The notes under the pieces are model-generated. The model had not been told where the DNA came from, did no database searches, and was given only the letters and a program-made list of their open reading frames with translations. From positions 70,824,368-70,888,367 of the forward strand of contig NC_058337.1 of assembly GCF_905475395.1 (NCBI RefSeq): a stretch of 64,000 nucleotides of DNA, written 5' to 3'. The DNA comes from Chrysoperla carnea (Eukaryota; Arthropoda; Insecta; Neuroptera; Chrysopidae). Positions 1-10,907 of this stretch are shown one piece after another; position 1 is the stretch's first letter, and every line of letters starts with the position of its first letter. The position numbers were made by a program, and so were the translations under genes.

Positions 1-1
1 A

Positions 2-499
2 TATTTCTGTACCAAATGCAACAAAACATTCCGACTTGAACGCAATTATATTAAACATTTACAAATGCATAAAAGATGCATCGAATGTTGTAAATATTTT
101 CAGTCACAAACTGTATTAGAACAACATAAACGTGAAAAACATAATGGTGAAAAATTATTTGTAAAAGTGTGTACGATATGTGGAAAACAATGTTATTCCA
201 CTACATCATTTTTATATCATATGAGATCACATAACGATGAAAATCCGTATAAATGTAATATTTGCAATAAGGAATTTAAGATTATTAGCCATTTAAATGC
301 ACATCGACAATCTCATGGTGGTTTTAAAGCACATATTTGTAGAAATTGTAATAAATCGTTTACGACCAGTTATTCTTTAAAAATTCACATGTTAATACAT
401 ACAGGTGAACGTCCGTTTTGTTGTCATGTATGCAATAAAACGTTTACGCAAAATAGCACATTAAAAACACATATGAAAGTGCATAAACTTGCATCATAA
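2..499 (+). CDS. C2H2 zinc-finger protein, 3' part (copy 1 of tandem array)
   Basis: The open frame enters from the left edge at base 2 and ends with TAA at 497-499, so the N-terminus lies outside the window. The visible part holds six C2H2 fingers, the first of which (YFCTKCNKTF...) starts at the edge. Finger 4 contains FKIISHLNAHRQSH, which is almost unchanged in all four copies of the array. Nucleotide and protein similarity is closest to the copy at 2784-3653; shared peculiarities are the finger-3 core CTICGKQCYSTTSF and the linker NDENPYKC in place of the usual TGEKPYKC. By family, this is a probable nuclear DNA-binding protein; the other copies carry half of a ZAD dimerisation domain upstream, so this one probably does too, off-window. 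Target genes cannot be inferred. Confidence 0.9.
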   Translation, partial: YFCTKCNKTFRLERNYIKHLQMHKRCIECCKYFQSQTVLEQHKREKHNGEKLFVKVCTICGKQCYSTTSFLYHMRSHNDENPYKCNICNKEFKIISHLNAHRQSHGGFKAHICRNCNKSFTTSYSLKIHMLIHTGERPFCCHVCNKTFTQNSTLKTHMKVHKLAS

Positions 500-2783
500 T
501 ATTAATGATTAATCAGTATTTCATTCAAATTCACTACATGTTCCCTAGTTTTGTTTCAGGTGAGACAAAAATGTGTTCAAAAATTCATTTTCGCATTATC
601 TTTTTATTTTAGGCTTCTAGAAACGATGCAATCAAATTTTAAAAATATTAATTAGATTTTTATTAAATTTTTTATTAAACCCATTTTTCATATAATAATT
701 ACCTGCAATTCTATGGTGTAATATCTTTCTCTGTTCGTATACTCGATAAGGAATTTACTCATTCTTTTTATGATCATTAATAATTTCAATATAATGTCCC
801 AAAACCGGGGGGCACCACATTATCATCGATATTCTTTATAGATACTACCATTCGCTCTTCTTGCTTTAAAAATATTTTTTATTGTCCCAATAAAAAAATA
901 ACATCTGTTCTATCAATTACTAATTTATAATTAAGTTTAATGGAAGTTTGTAGCATAATGAAGTCTGTACATATATTGAAGGTAGTTGGAAGGTCCATAA
1001 ATCTTCATTATAACATCAAACGATAGAAAAATCAGTAACTTATACCAATTATTACTTTACATTAAAGTTTTGAGAAAATATGTTTTCCACGTTGTTGGTG
1101 TAATAGGTATATATTTGCGACTCAAACCAAGGGCCTATGAGACGTTCGTGTTGTTTTAACTTATTCAATTGAAATGAAATTATTAAAGTGTCAACCATTG
1201 AAAATATTTATTATTGAAATAATTCAATACTGAATTCATAATAATTACGTCATTTACGATACTAATTGACATAAATATCAATGACCCGGAGAGCGATAGA
1301 TGTTTGGCTCGAATTCCGGTAGGATATGTACGATTTTCTTTAAAATTACATAAATAAAAAATCATTATTCGAGTTTTAAAAAATTAGTGTTTTGCTGATA
1401 AAAGCTGACATATTTAGTAAAATTTTTCATTAAATATTATTAAATTTGCTATGTTTTTTTATTTAATTAAAATAAATAAATATCAGAATTTATTAATTTT
1501 AATTATAAAATTTTGTACAAGTTAAATTTTTTCAAAATAGTCTTCTATCGTTTAATTTTTAGTAAAATGTATTTATTTTTTCATTGAAGGTTTCTGATGT
1601 ATCATAAATCTAATAGCTTGTGTTAAAAAAATGTATTTTTTGTAATTTTTGTCTCGATAAATAAACGGCAGAATAATAGCACAAAACGGGGAACACCAAA
1701 TTATCACTGATATTTTCTTTTGATACTACCTTTCTCTCTTCCGAAATCTAGACACATCAAATGTTAATAGACTTTTTAAAAGAGTATTAACATTTATGTT
1801 TATATATTTTTTCTAATGCTTCTCAACCACTTTAGCGGTTAAAGTATTTGAAACGTTCAGTGTGCTTTTAATGTCTTCGCTCCCTTCTTTGTAAAAGGAT
1901 TAAATCTGTAAATATTTACAGTATATTTGAAGTACATAACGGAATTATTTGTCTAACAAAGCTCTTCTTAATTTCTTCAAAACATTAACAAAAATAGTCA
2001 TATTTTATAAAGGTTGGGTTATTTGCATAATTATACTGTTAGTTTTGTCGATTAGCAATTGTAATTATAAATCAATATAGTAACTTCGAAATGAATTCGG
2101 ATCTATGGCTCTATTCAACGTTACGCCGTAGCGTAAGTTAAATAATAGATAAACTTGCAGTATTTTTACTGATATGGTGATTCTATTGTTTCTTTTCTCT
2201 ATTTAAATTCAAATAAAGGGCAAATGTTTAAATTATGCTAGAAGCTCACAACTTTCTAAATAAGTTTTTGTAATACCTTTGAACAAAAGTTAAATTAAAT
2301 TTTCTAACACTTTCGTTGTTTTTACATCATTAGTGTGGTAAAATACTGTTCTGCACTAATTATCAAATTGTGCATAATTCGTGGTTTATTTTTTTAAATG
2401 GTTAATATTCCTCTTACAAATAATTACTGATACATTTTTCATTTGCTCATTTAAATCATGCATTGCAGATATTATTACTTACTGTATATGTATAAATCAG
2501 CTATTAATATTTTCTACATTGATAAATCACTTTGAGCACTGGGAATAACTTACAAAAAATTATTTGTATAGCAGGTGTGCACAGTTAGTCTATCTGATAA
2601 GATATGAAATCAATCTATTCATACTCGCCTATATTTTGTTAGTTTATATCTATTCATATCTCATCAGATTCAAATCTAACTTTGCATTCAAACAAAGTAG
2701 TAGATTACACTTGAGCGCAAATATCACAGTTTTTAAAACATGTAACCTAAACTTTATAAATTTTTTTGATAAAACAATTCTAG
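500..2783. other. AT-rich spacer between zinc-finger copies 1 and 2
   Basis: This stretch has only short, AT-driven frames. Two similar stretches, near 790-850 and 1680-1740 (a run like CGGGG...CACCA followed by TTATCA and GATACTACC), look like copies of one dispersed repeat. I looked for a short exon with the first CxxC half of the ZAD domain and a splice donor and did not find one. Confidence 0.5.
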
Positions 2784-3653
2784 ATATCCGAAGAGGATCC
2801 ATACCCTCAAAATATATGTATGGATTGTATTAATGAAATTGAACGCTTTGAGAAATTTCGACAACAATGCATAAAGAATTTTCACCAACTTGAAAATATA
2901 TTAAAAGAAAAACTATGTAACAATTCCCTAGAAAACAGTATTTATATAAAAGAGGAATTTCTAGAGACATCTATTTCACAAACAAATTTATCAATTACTT
3001 CCGAAATAAGTAATGGCGATTGGAGGGTTTCTCCAATAGTAGAAAAAGAAAAATTATCAAAGTCAGATGATATATACACATGTAAAACCAATAATGATGA
3101 TTGGAGGACTTCCTCAGAATTAGAAAATGAAAATTTATCCAAATCAGATGATATTTATACGTGTAAAAATTGTGATAAAATATTCCTGCTTGAACGAAAT
3201 TATAAAACACATTTACAAAAACATAAAAAATGTCCAGAATGTTGTAAATATTTTCCATCGCAAAATGTTTTAGAACGGCATAAACGTGAAAAACATAATG
3301 GTGAAAAATTATTTATAAAAGTGTGTACGATTTGTGGAAAACAATGTTATTCCACTACATCATTTTTGTATCATATGAGATCACATAACGATGAAAATCC
3401 ATATAAATGTGAAATTTGTAATAAAGTATTTAAGATAATAAGTCATTTGAATGCTCATCGACAATCTCACAGCGGTGTAAAATCACATTTATGCGAACAT
3501 TGTAATAAATCATTTTTGACTAGTTACGCGTTAAAGAAACATAGTGTTATACATACAGGTGAAAGGCGATTTAGTTGTCAACTATGTAATAAAAAGTTTA
3601 CACAAAAAACTCATATGATTACACATATGAAAGTACACAAAATTGCTTTGTAA
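2784..3653 (+). CDS. ZAD/C2H2 zinc-finger protein, last exon (copy 2)
   Basis: The exon starts right after a TTCTAG acceptor (2778-2783). The frame is open upstream of the first ATG (2820), and those codons encode DPYPQNICMDC, the second CxxC half of a ZAD (zinc-finger-associated) domain, followed by the typical RFEKFRQQCIKNFHQLENIL helix. ATG 2820 is therefore internal. The visible product is 289 residues: ZAD half (1-45), an acidic linker with a duplicated block, then six C2H2 fingers beginning at YTCKNCDKIF and ending at HMKVHKIAL. ZAD domains mediate dimerisation of arthropod zinc-finger transcription factors; a nuclear DNA-binding role is inferred. The exon with the first ZAD half was not found. 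Poly(A) signals (AATAAA-type) follow near 3695. Confidence 0.93.
   Translation: MSEEDPYPQNICMDCINEIERFEKFRQQCIKNFHQLENILKEKLCNNSLENSIYIKEEFLETSISQTNLSITSEISNGDWRVSPIVEKEKLSKSDDIYTCKTNNDDWRTSSELENENLSKSDDIYTCKNCDKIFLLERNYKTHLQKHKKCPECCKYFPSQNVLERHKREKHNGEKLFIKVCTICGKQCYSTTSFLYHMRSHNDENPYKCEICNKVFKIISHLNAHRQSHSGVKSHLCEHCNKSFLTSYALKKHSVIHTGERRFSCQLCNKKFTQKTHMITHMKVHKIAL
3013..3174 (+). repeat. In-frame tandem duplication inside the copy 2 linker
   Basis: Two adjacent units of about 32 codons share the pattern DWR-x-S...E-x-E-x-LSKSDDIYTCK. The second unit runs into finger 1. The first ends in YTCKTN, so it carries a vestigial start of a finger without its second cysteine or histidines. The duplication is absent from copies 3 and 4. 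Confidence 0.85.
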
Positions 3654-5097
3654 ATATCCATAAAATATTTGGTTCTTTGTAATATTTGCAAATGTAAATA
3701 AAAATATGTTTCTTATAATAACAATTTTTTATTTTTTTTAACCTACTCTAAAGTCTCGGGTAAATACCAAACAACATTGAAAATAGGCAAGTACCAAACA
3801 GTATAACATATTTAAAGTGAATATAACCCATTTTTTATGCGATATTATACACCCATTAATTGATACTTGCCTATGTTTATTGTTGTTGTTCGTCTTCGTT
3901 CCTGGACGAAACATTACTACCCTAATAAAATAGTATTTATATTAAAAATATTTTTAAAGAAATACACACAGCCCTTCTTAATTCATCAATTGAAACTCAA
4001 TAAGAGCGTTACAGATTTTATTCACTAGTTATTATTTAATATTTTTTGTTCAATTCATATGATTATATAGTCTAAGAGTCAGTAGCCTGCAGACTTATCA
4101 CGTTTTAACAGAGCCTACACTGCCTTAATTAGCTCTTTTTTATTGATTAATAAAATTAATCATTTCGTGTAGTCACTCAGACGGAAAAGCTGCAAAACTT
4201 TGACCAACTACAACGTTGTAATAAATAACAAGGCTGCCATTTGGATATTTTAAAAGAATCCCTTTATTATTGAAAAATAACAATGACCAACAATTGTGGC
4301 ATTTCCGAGGTCATAACATACAGGTTCACAAGGCCAATATTTGTTCAGGAGGAAGCATAATAAGGAAATTGGATTTTAATCGTGAAGTACTAGACCATTA
4401 GAAATCGGAGGGATTTCTGCTTTGTTGCAATACTTTCCTTAACTTAGAGTATTTCTTTTTTTTATCATCATGATAAAATTATTTTGTTGTCACGATGATG
4501 ATCGATAGAACAACTCATATAAAGTTTTTTAAATTTATTTTGTATTACTAATTAGTCATTAGTCTGCTTGACTGCTCCTAAGAGTCACTTTAGGTTTGAT
4601 TGTTTGACGTATGATTGTTTTGTTTGGAAGCAAGTTGGTGAGTAGGATACAGCGTCAATTCCGCAGGGGTTCAATTTCAATGAAAATAACTTCGTTCTTG
4701 TCTTTTTTTTTTAATTATTGAGTCTTCTCTTAGAAGATTATTAACACAACGTTAGATTGTGTTTCAGTCGAGAACGCTGTACTGCAGGCACCGGCTCGCC
4801 ACTTCGACCATGACAATCTTATGCGAATATGAGTTGTTCTAAAGTCCTCGATGATGACAACTAAAAAAGAATTGCTTTCAGACAATGCACGAAATCGATC
4901 CAAGTTTTTACTATTTTTAACTTGAGTGACTCTATCAGGGCCGCCATACAAACTAAGGAGTCCCCAGTTCACGCTATAGAAATAAATAACATAAATATAT
5001 AGTTTGTTACACCGTAAGTCTGCCGGTTAATGCTCCTAAACCAACCCTGCATGGTTTTTAGCAAAATGATTTCTTGTACATATACAATAATTTCTAG
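3654..5097. other. Spacer between zinc-finger copies 2 and 3
   Basis: No supported gene. A small inverted repeat built on GGCAAGTACCAA and TTGATACTTGCC lies at about 3788-3875. An 80-codon minus-strand frame at 4730-4972 has no recognised similarity and no matching splice sites. No ZAD first-half exon was recognised. Confidence 0.45.
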
Positions 5098-5967
5098 GCA
5101 CTTGATCAGTATCCACAAAATATATGCATAGATTGTATTTGTGAATTCGGACGTTTTTATACATTTCAACAACAATGCATACACAATTTTAACATTCTCG
5201 AAAATATATTAAGAAAAGATTGCAAAAATAAACAAATCGAAATGGCAGAATCACTGGAAATTGAAGTTGATATAATGGTAAAAGAAGAACAAGCGAGAAA
5301 TGAATTGAATATTAATGAAAAAATTGAAGATTTAGGCGAATTTGATCCGGAAAATAGCATTGATGTTGGAATTTCGGATGTATCACATACAGAGAGTATA
5401 AAAAATAAGCAAATCGGAAAAAAAATAAAAGATAAGAGGAGAGTTAGGAAAGGAAAGCCAAAGTATTCATGTAAAGAGTGTAGCAGGACCTTTGTTACAG
5501 AACGTAATTATAATGTACACATAATGAATCATAAACAATGTCCAGAATGCGGAATTTATTATCCAACACAGCAAAAAGTTGATCGGCACATACGACTAAA
5601 ACATAGAGGCGAAAAAGTTTACTCACGCATATGTACACTATGTGGAAGACAACTTTTCTCGAATACAGCATATGATTATCATATGCGATCACATACCGGC
5701 GAACGACCTTACGAATGTGATGTATGTCACAAGAAATTTAAAATAATTAGTCATTTAAATGCACATCGTCGATATCACACTGGTCTTAGACGACACACCT
5801 GTCAGTTTTGTAGCAAATCATATTTCACGAATGTTTGCTTGAAAAAACATATACGTAGTGTTCATACTGGAGAAAGACCGTTTGTTTGTCAAGTGTGCCA
5901 TAAATCGTTTTTCCAACGTACAAATTTGAATTCGCATATGAAAACACATCAATATGCACAGTATTAA
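5098..5967 (+). CDS. ZAD/C2H2 zinc-finger protein, last exon (copy 3)
   Basis: The exon follows the acceptor TTTCTAG (5091-5097). It opens with ALDQYPQNICIDCICEF, the second half of a ZAD domain, 48 codons before the first in-frame ATG (5242). The visible part is 289 residues: ZAD half, an acidic/lysine-rich linker ending in KDKRRVRKGKP that could be a nuclear localisation signal, and six C2H2 fingers from YSCKECSRTF to HMKTHQYAQY. Linkers TGERPYEC and TGERPFVC are canonical. It pairs with copy 4 as the second sub-lineage of the array; a stretch around 5655-5765 is nearly identical to copy 4. AATAAA motifs follow near 6037-6050. A sequence-specific DNA-binding role is inferred from the domains. 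Confidence 0.93.
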   Translation, partial: ALDQYPQNICIDCICEFGRFYTFQQQCIHNFNILENILRKDCKNKQIEMAESLEIEVDIMVKEEQARNELNINEKIEDLGEFDPENSIDVGISDVSHTESIKNKQIGKKIKDKRRVRKGKPKYSCKECSRTFVTERNYNVHIMNHKQCPECGIYYPTQQKVDRHIRLKHRGEKVYSRICTLCGRQLFSNTAYDYHMRSHTGERPYECDVCHKKFKIISHLNAHRRYHTGLRRHTCQFCSKSYFTNVCLKKHIRSVHTGERPFVCQVCHKSFFQRTNLNSHMKTHQYAQY

Positions 5968-6265
5968 GGTAATATTTTAACTGAATGGAAAAGAATAAAC
6001 ACGCTGAAATTATCGTGTATACATTAGTGAGTTAGAGAAATAAAAATAAAACGTTACGTTCGTATTAGCATGTTGTATCCCTAAGTACAACTATTTTTTG
6101 GCAGAGTATGGAGTTTGCAGTCTAATTGGAGGTTGAGCAAAAACGGCGAGTGCTATTAAAAGTCAAAGATGAGTATACTGAAAACTCCATACGAGCTCAA
6201 AAGGAATTAGAAACTTCAGAATTTACTTGTAACACAAGCACGACTTTTCGCGTTTTTTTAGCAAA

Positions 6266-6472
6266 TACAGTACAGTCTCATTAATCCGGTACTATTAAAA
6301 CCACGGGGTGTAGGATTACTGGGATTGTATGGAAAAATCAATTATAAATAAAGTAATCATTTTTGAGTGAATGCACTCTCTCAGGAGTAAGAAACAGTGT
6401 GGAAAGCGTGAGCGGAATCAGATTACTGGACGTGTCAAACTACTAAATGTTTGGATTACAGAGACTACTGTA
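6266..6472. mobile_element. pogo/Tigger-like MITE
   Basis: The left end reads TACAGTACAGTCTCATTAAT and the right end, read on the other strand, TACAGTAGTCTCTGTAATCC. Such CAGT...TAATCC termini with a TA target duplication are typical of pogo/Tigger-type Tc1/mariner elements. There is no coding capacity, so it is a non-autonomous remnant of about 207 bp. Confidence 0.65.
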
Positions 6473-6899
6473 TAATTTTTTAAACGTAAATAAAAAAAAA
6501 ATAATGATTTTATTTTAAGAAATTGTTTTTCTCTTTCATTTAAAATTAAGCTTTTATAATATTTTATAACCTCTCATTAGTAATATGTAGAGGTGATGGG
6601 TTTATCTGTTACATAAATATAATTTAACAATCAATTATAATATAAAATAAATAAACTTTTTATTATACTTGGTAACAATCACATAAGTATTTATTGAAGA
6701 TATTTTCTTAAAACAAAAGTCCTATTTGTATTAATGGTGTTTTTTTAAATTTTTATTACCCGCTGATTAGTTTTTTGCACGTTAGTCCATAGAAAGTTAG
6801 GCTGCTTGCTTAACAGAGTGCAAAACAAGTAAATCGTGCTTATGTTACAAAACCAGGTTATATCACATTCTATAACATGGATTTTTAGGTATTCTATAA

Positions 6900-7146
6900 T
6901 ACAGATAAAGAACGCTAGCCTGTAAGTGGATGTGATATGTGTCGCGAGAGAGAAGAAGTGAATTTCCCTGTGTCCTTGTTATAATCATATGTATATTGCA
7001 TAATTATTATAAACGATAGTCGGTGTATTACGTATAAGTATATGTATTAGACAAGGACGCAGGGGAATTCATTGGCAGTCTTCTCTCTCGCTACGCATAT
7101 CGCATCCACTTACAGGCTAGCAAATCCCTGGCGTTCTCTATCTGTA
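6900..7146. mobile_element. Tc1/mariner-like MITE, long terminal inverted repeats
   Basis: The ends are TACAGATAAAGAACGC and its complement, followed on both sides by TAGCCTGTAAGTGGATG. The right arm carries about 10 extra bases between these blocks. Inverted-repeat similarity runs for roughly 70 bp per arm and continues in the CCTTGT/ACAAGG region. TA flanks both ends. There is no transposase. Confidence 0.7.
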
Positions 7147-9094
7147 CTATATCTATGTTCTATAGACTGCCCCATATGTAGAAAACAACAAGCTATGGAT
7201 GGTAGAGATAAGGATGACAGACTATATATAGCAGTTAAACTAAAAAAAATTAACTCTTAATAGTGGAAGTTCAATAAATTGCTTAAATATACTATATGAC
7301 GCTGGTGTAGAATCAATTGTGATTGAACTTAAGCCTATATTAAGACACTATTCATAATACGTGTAAATAACCTTAGTGTGTAAAAGTGCTGCCAAATTAC
7401 GTAACAATCGTTGGGGTTAACATAAATAAACTAATCATAATAACAGTATATGTTATATAGTAAACTTTGACTCAGTTAATTTTTCAACAAAAAACACAAA
7501 ATAAATCAAAGAATGCGTCGCTTTAATACATAACTGTTACGCAACAATTAGTCGTATTTAAAACCGCTACCATAAAATTGGAGCTTTAGACATTATATAT
7601 GCAAGTTATGTATAGGACATATAAATAATCCCGCAGTATCGCTGTATAAAAAAATCTTTGTCAACTGTGTAATAATAACAAATTTATTGTTTTTGTAAAC
7701 AGATTAATTTATTTTCCCAATGTGAACAAGATAAAATGTGGACGTTTAGTAAAAGCCTTGTTTGCAAGGCACCAAACACATAGAAAATTAAGAATTACAT
7801 ACATTCTACTCTCTATAATTCTACAGTAGAGCTATAATAAATTTTCTCTATTTGAAGACTACATTTTATACACGTAGTCTGTCATCTAGGTCATCCTGGT
7901 CATCATCATTACCTCTATCATCCATACTACTAACGTAGAATCGCGACTAAACAGAAAGAGAAACACAATTTTATAATTTTTTTTTATTTCACAATCTCTT
8001 TGTGGACTTCTAATCAGAAAATAAAACGTTATTCAAATCAATTATCCATTATTAATATTCTCTGTAATGTTTTCAAATTTCAATAAAGATGTTTTTTATA
8101 ATAATTATATTTTTGTTACTTTAATATAGTCCAACATAACCTAATCCTTAGAGCTAAATATTTGCTGTGTTCGGAGGCATTTTTAAATGTAAATTGATAA
8201 ATCCCATTAGTCTCAGAATGCTCATGCATTCCAAGTCCATCCAGAGGCTGACATTGTTATGCGTATGCTTTTTTATAAAATGAAGGCTTGGATATCGCCA
8301 TTGCACAATGTAATCAAGTTTCGTTGATGTTTTCTCTTTTTGATTTGTGGCATGTATGAAGCGTTGAAGGCAAGAAGGTAAGAAAGCATTACTGTACCAA
8401 AAATTATAATAATATTGTATCAAAAAGTATAGTAATTTTAAACAAACCGTATCATAGTGACTTAAAGGCTCTTTATATTTTGAAAAAAGTACCTTTTTTT
8501 AATGGACCTTTATAGCGGATTTTTAAAATGTGGATTGTTATGCATTGATTGAATGAAAAAGATTTGAAAAATGATCGAATGCACTGTGTAAAATAGAAAT
8601 TTTGTACTTTTTACTTACAATTACATATATTTAAACTTCCAGCAATAACGTTTTGTTAAGTCACTCAATACATAAATTATTTTCGAGAAAACTGCCTTAT
8701 AAGATTAGCCTCACGCACGATTATTATTATTGATTCAATAAATGGTATAATTCAGGTACCCACCCACACAAGAGTTAATGATATTAATGAAATAAAATCA
8801 TGATTTGAACAGAGACAGCATTCGAAAAGAAAAGTGGTTTCAGTAATTTTTTCATCAATAACATTGTTGATGAAATATTATTGACTCAATAATATTGACC
8901 AGTTGTCTTTAATATTATTATTTCAATATACTTATGTATTACATACGGGTAAAATTTATATACCTACATATTCACATAATTCAAATCAAATATCTCAAAA
9001 ACAATTTTTACCTCATAAAATCGCATAAAAAACCATTTTAAATACAAAAGATGAGATTTTTGTAGAAGTGTAAAATCATTAGTTAATCTATTGG

Positions 9095-9409
9095 TATAAT
9101 GTGTGTTTGTACCATCTAGGCATACCATTATCATTAGTATGACAGAATACATGCCTTAAGCCATGTATCTAAGTGAGAGGTATTATATATATATATGTGT
9201 ATATTAATTAATAATATTTGTATGCAACAAAACTCTCACTCTCTCCATGTACACAACAGAAGATCTGTCGTATCGTATCTGTAGAGGCAATTACATGCTA
9301 AACACATATATATATATAATACCTCTCATTTAGATGCATGGCTTAAGGCATGTATTCTATCATACTAATGATATTGGTATGCCTAGATGGTACAAACACA
9401 CATTGTATA
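9095..9409. mobile_element. Long-TIR MITE, family shared with 44697-44884
   Basis: The arms are about 105 bp each and nearly perfect inverse copies: the left holds TGTTTGTACCATCTAGGCAT, the right ATGCCTAGATGGTACAAACA. The inner parts (GACAGAATACATGCCTTAAG, GAGAGGTATTATATATA) also pair. The transcript of this element would form a long hairpin. The (TA)n tracts at about 9184-9200 and 9306-9322 lie at the inner ends of the arms. There is no coding capacity. Confidence 0.8.
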
Positions 9410-10305
9410 CTACATTAATAAACACTAATCTTGCTATATACCAAATCCTTGTCACTGACTGAACTGTGACTTAATGCTTTAAGGTCGAAACTTTTTCGAT
9501 TTAACAACTATTAACTGTTCTATATTCAGCTCGGTGCAGTAGTAAACTTTGTATAAATAGAAGAAGATAATGTTATTATAGACTAGAGAAATAATGCACA
9601 ATTAATTTTTAAGTACAAATGGCAGTGTCGACAATTATATCCGTTACCAGCGGTTTAGAATTTATTCTGTTAAATTCGTATGCGTATAGTCATTAATGAC
9701 GCTGGTAGTTAATATGTATTTCCTTTTTAACCAATTTCATATAAATAGATTAATTAATTCATAGCAAATATAACCGATTATTTGTAGGTATGTATTTAAT
9801 GTAATTGGTATTAGTAGTTACGAACAATATAAATAACAGAACTTAAATTTAAATTCATCTAATTCGAAATTTAGAATTACAAATTTCTTAGTTATATAGA
9901 ATTTAATATTCTTTAAATTTCAAAGTTATTCAAGGTAATTAATTAGTTTCATATTTTATTATTCAACTAAAATGTATACCGTACTAGCCAATTCTAGGTT
10001 TATTATAAAATTTAATACAATAACATATCTACTATAGATTTATTTAACTAGAAAACTGTTATTTTAATGATCTAATCAATATTGTTTATATTTTTTGTTT
10101 ATATTTTAAATGAGATACTGGCAACCTTTCTTAATTCATCATATAAAACACGAACAGTTCTTTTGAAGGATGTCATAAAAAGGTGCATAGACTTTTTCTG
10201 CAACGTAAAATACACAAAAAGTTTGCTAGAAACGTAGAAAATAAAACCGAAAACTAGCACACAATGTGTAGGTCGTAGGTTCGATCAGTTCTCATTGAAG
10301 TGAAC

Positions 10306-10543
10306 CATAGATATATAACATATAGATAGAGGATATAAATGGCGTAAAATAAATTTTATTGCGTAAAACTGTGCCTCAGAGTGAGTGACTGGGAACTAAA
10401 TAAAACCATTCAACGCATGCTATATGTTCGTTAGCGTTTGGTGGCACTAGTATATATCTCAAATATATCTCTAATTCCATTCAAATTTCAGACCAATTTC
10501 ACAACATGGGATCCTCTATCTATATGTTATATATATATCTATG
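10306..10543. mobile_element. MITE with perfect 8-bp target duplication (AAGTGAAC)
   Basis: The element begins CATAGATATATAACATATAG and ends with the complement CTATATGTTATATATATATC plus TATG. AAGTGAAC occurs immediately before (10298-10305) and after (10544-10551). An 8-bp duplication points to the hAT or P superfamily. At 238 bp it is non-coding. The clean duplication suggests a fairly recent insertion. Confidence 0.8.
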
Positions 10544-10907
10544 AAGTGAACGCTTACATTCTCAAAGGTGCACATAGCATATATATTAGAATGTGTGCTA
10601 ATATTTTCATTCTTAAATAATTTACGATCAGAGTATTAAAATTCAAAATTCAAACTTTATATTCTAAAACTTCGGCATAAAGTTTCTCTGTAAGTATTAA
10701 ACATAGGTATATGCTACAACTTTGCATATCCTATAAATTTAAGTTTTCCTAAAAATTCTTAAAATTAAATTATTAAAGAGACTAAAATCGTTAACGGTGT
10801 CTGGTCGACTTTTCGTCTTAATTTTTTTATAGTCTGTGCATCTTTTCCATGACTCTATTTATTTAATAAAATATAATTTTTTTAAACAATAATTTATACA
10901 ATTATAG

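Larger units (their letters stand above)
5968..10907. other. Repeat-rich spacer between zinc-finger copies 3 and 4
   Basis: No host gene is supported here. It holds at least four small inverted-repeat elements (listed separately at 6266, 6900, 9095 and 10306). The 62-codon frame at 7072-7260 runs through the right arm of one of these and is not a gene. Two adjacent hairpins built on TTCATCAATAACATTGTTGA and AATATTATTGACTCAATAA lie at about 8850-8900. The first-half ZAD exon of copy 4 was not recognised. Confidence 0.5.

Noticed and set aside
4730-4972. 80-residue minus-strand frame upstream of zinc-finger copy 3
   Set aside because: No known similarity, no splice context, and composition typical of chance frames in this spacer.
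7072-7260. 62-residue frame with CPICRK
   Set aside because: It starts inside the arm of the MITE at 6900-7146 and has no homologous partner; it is not a ZAD exon or a RING finger.
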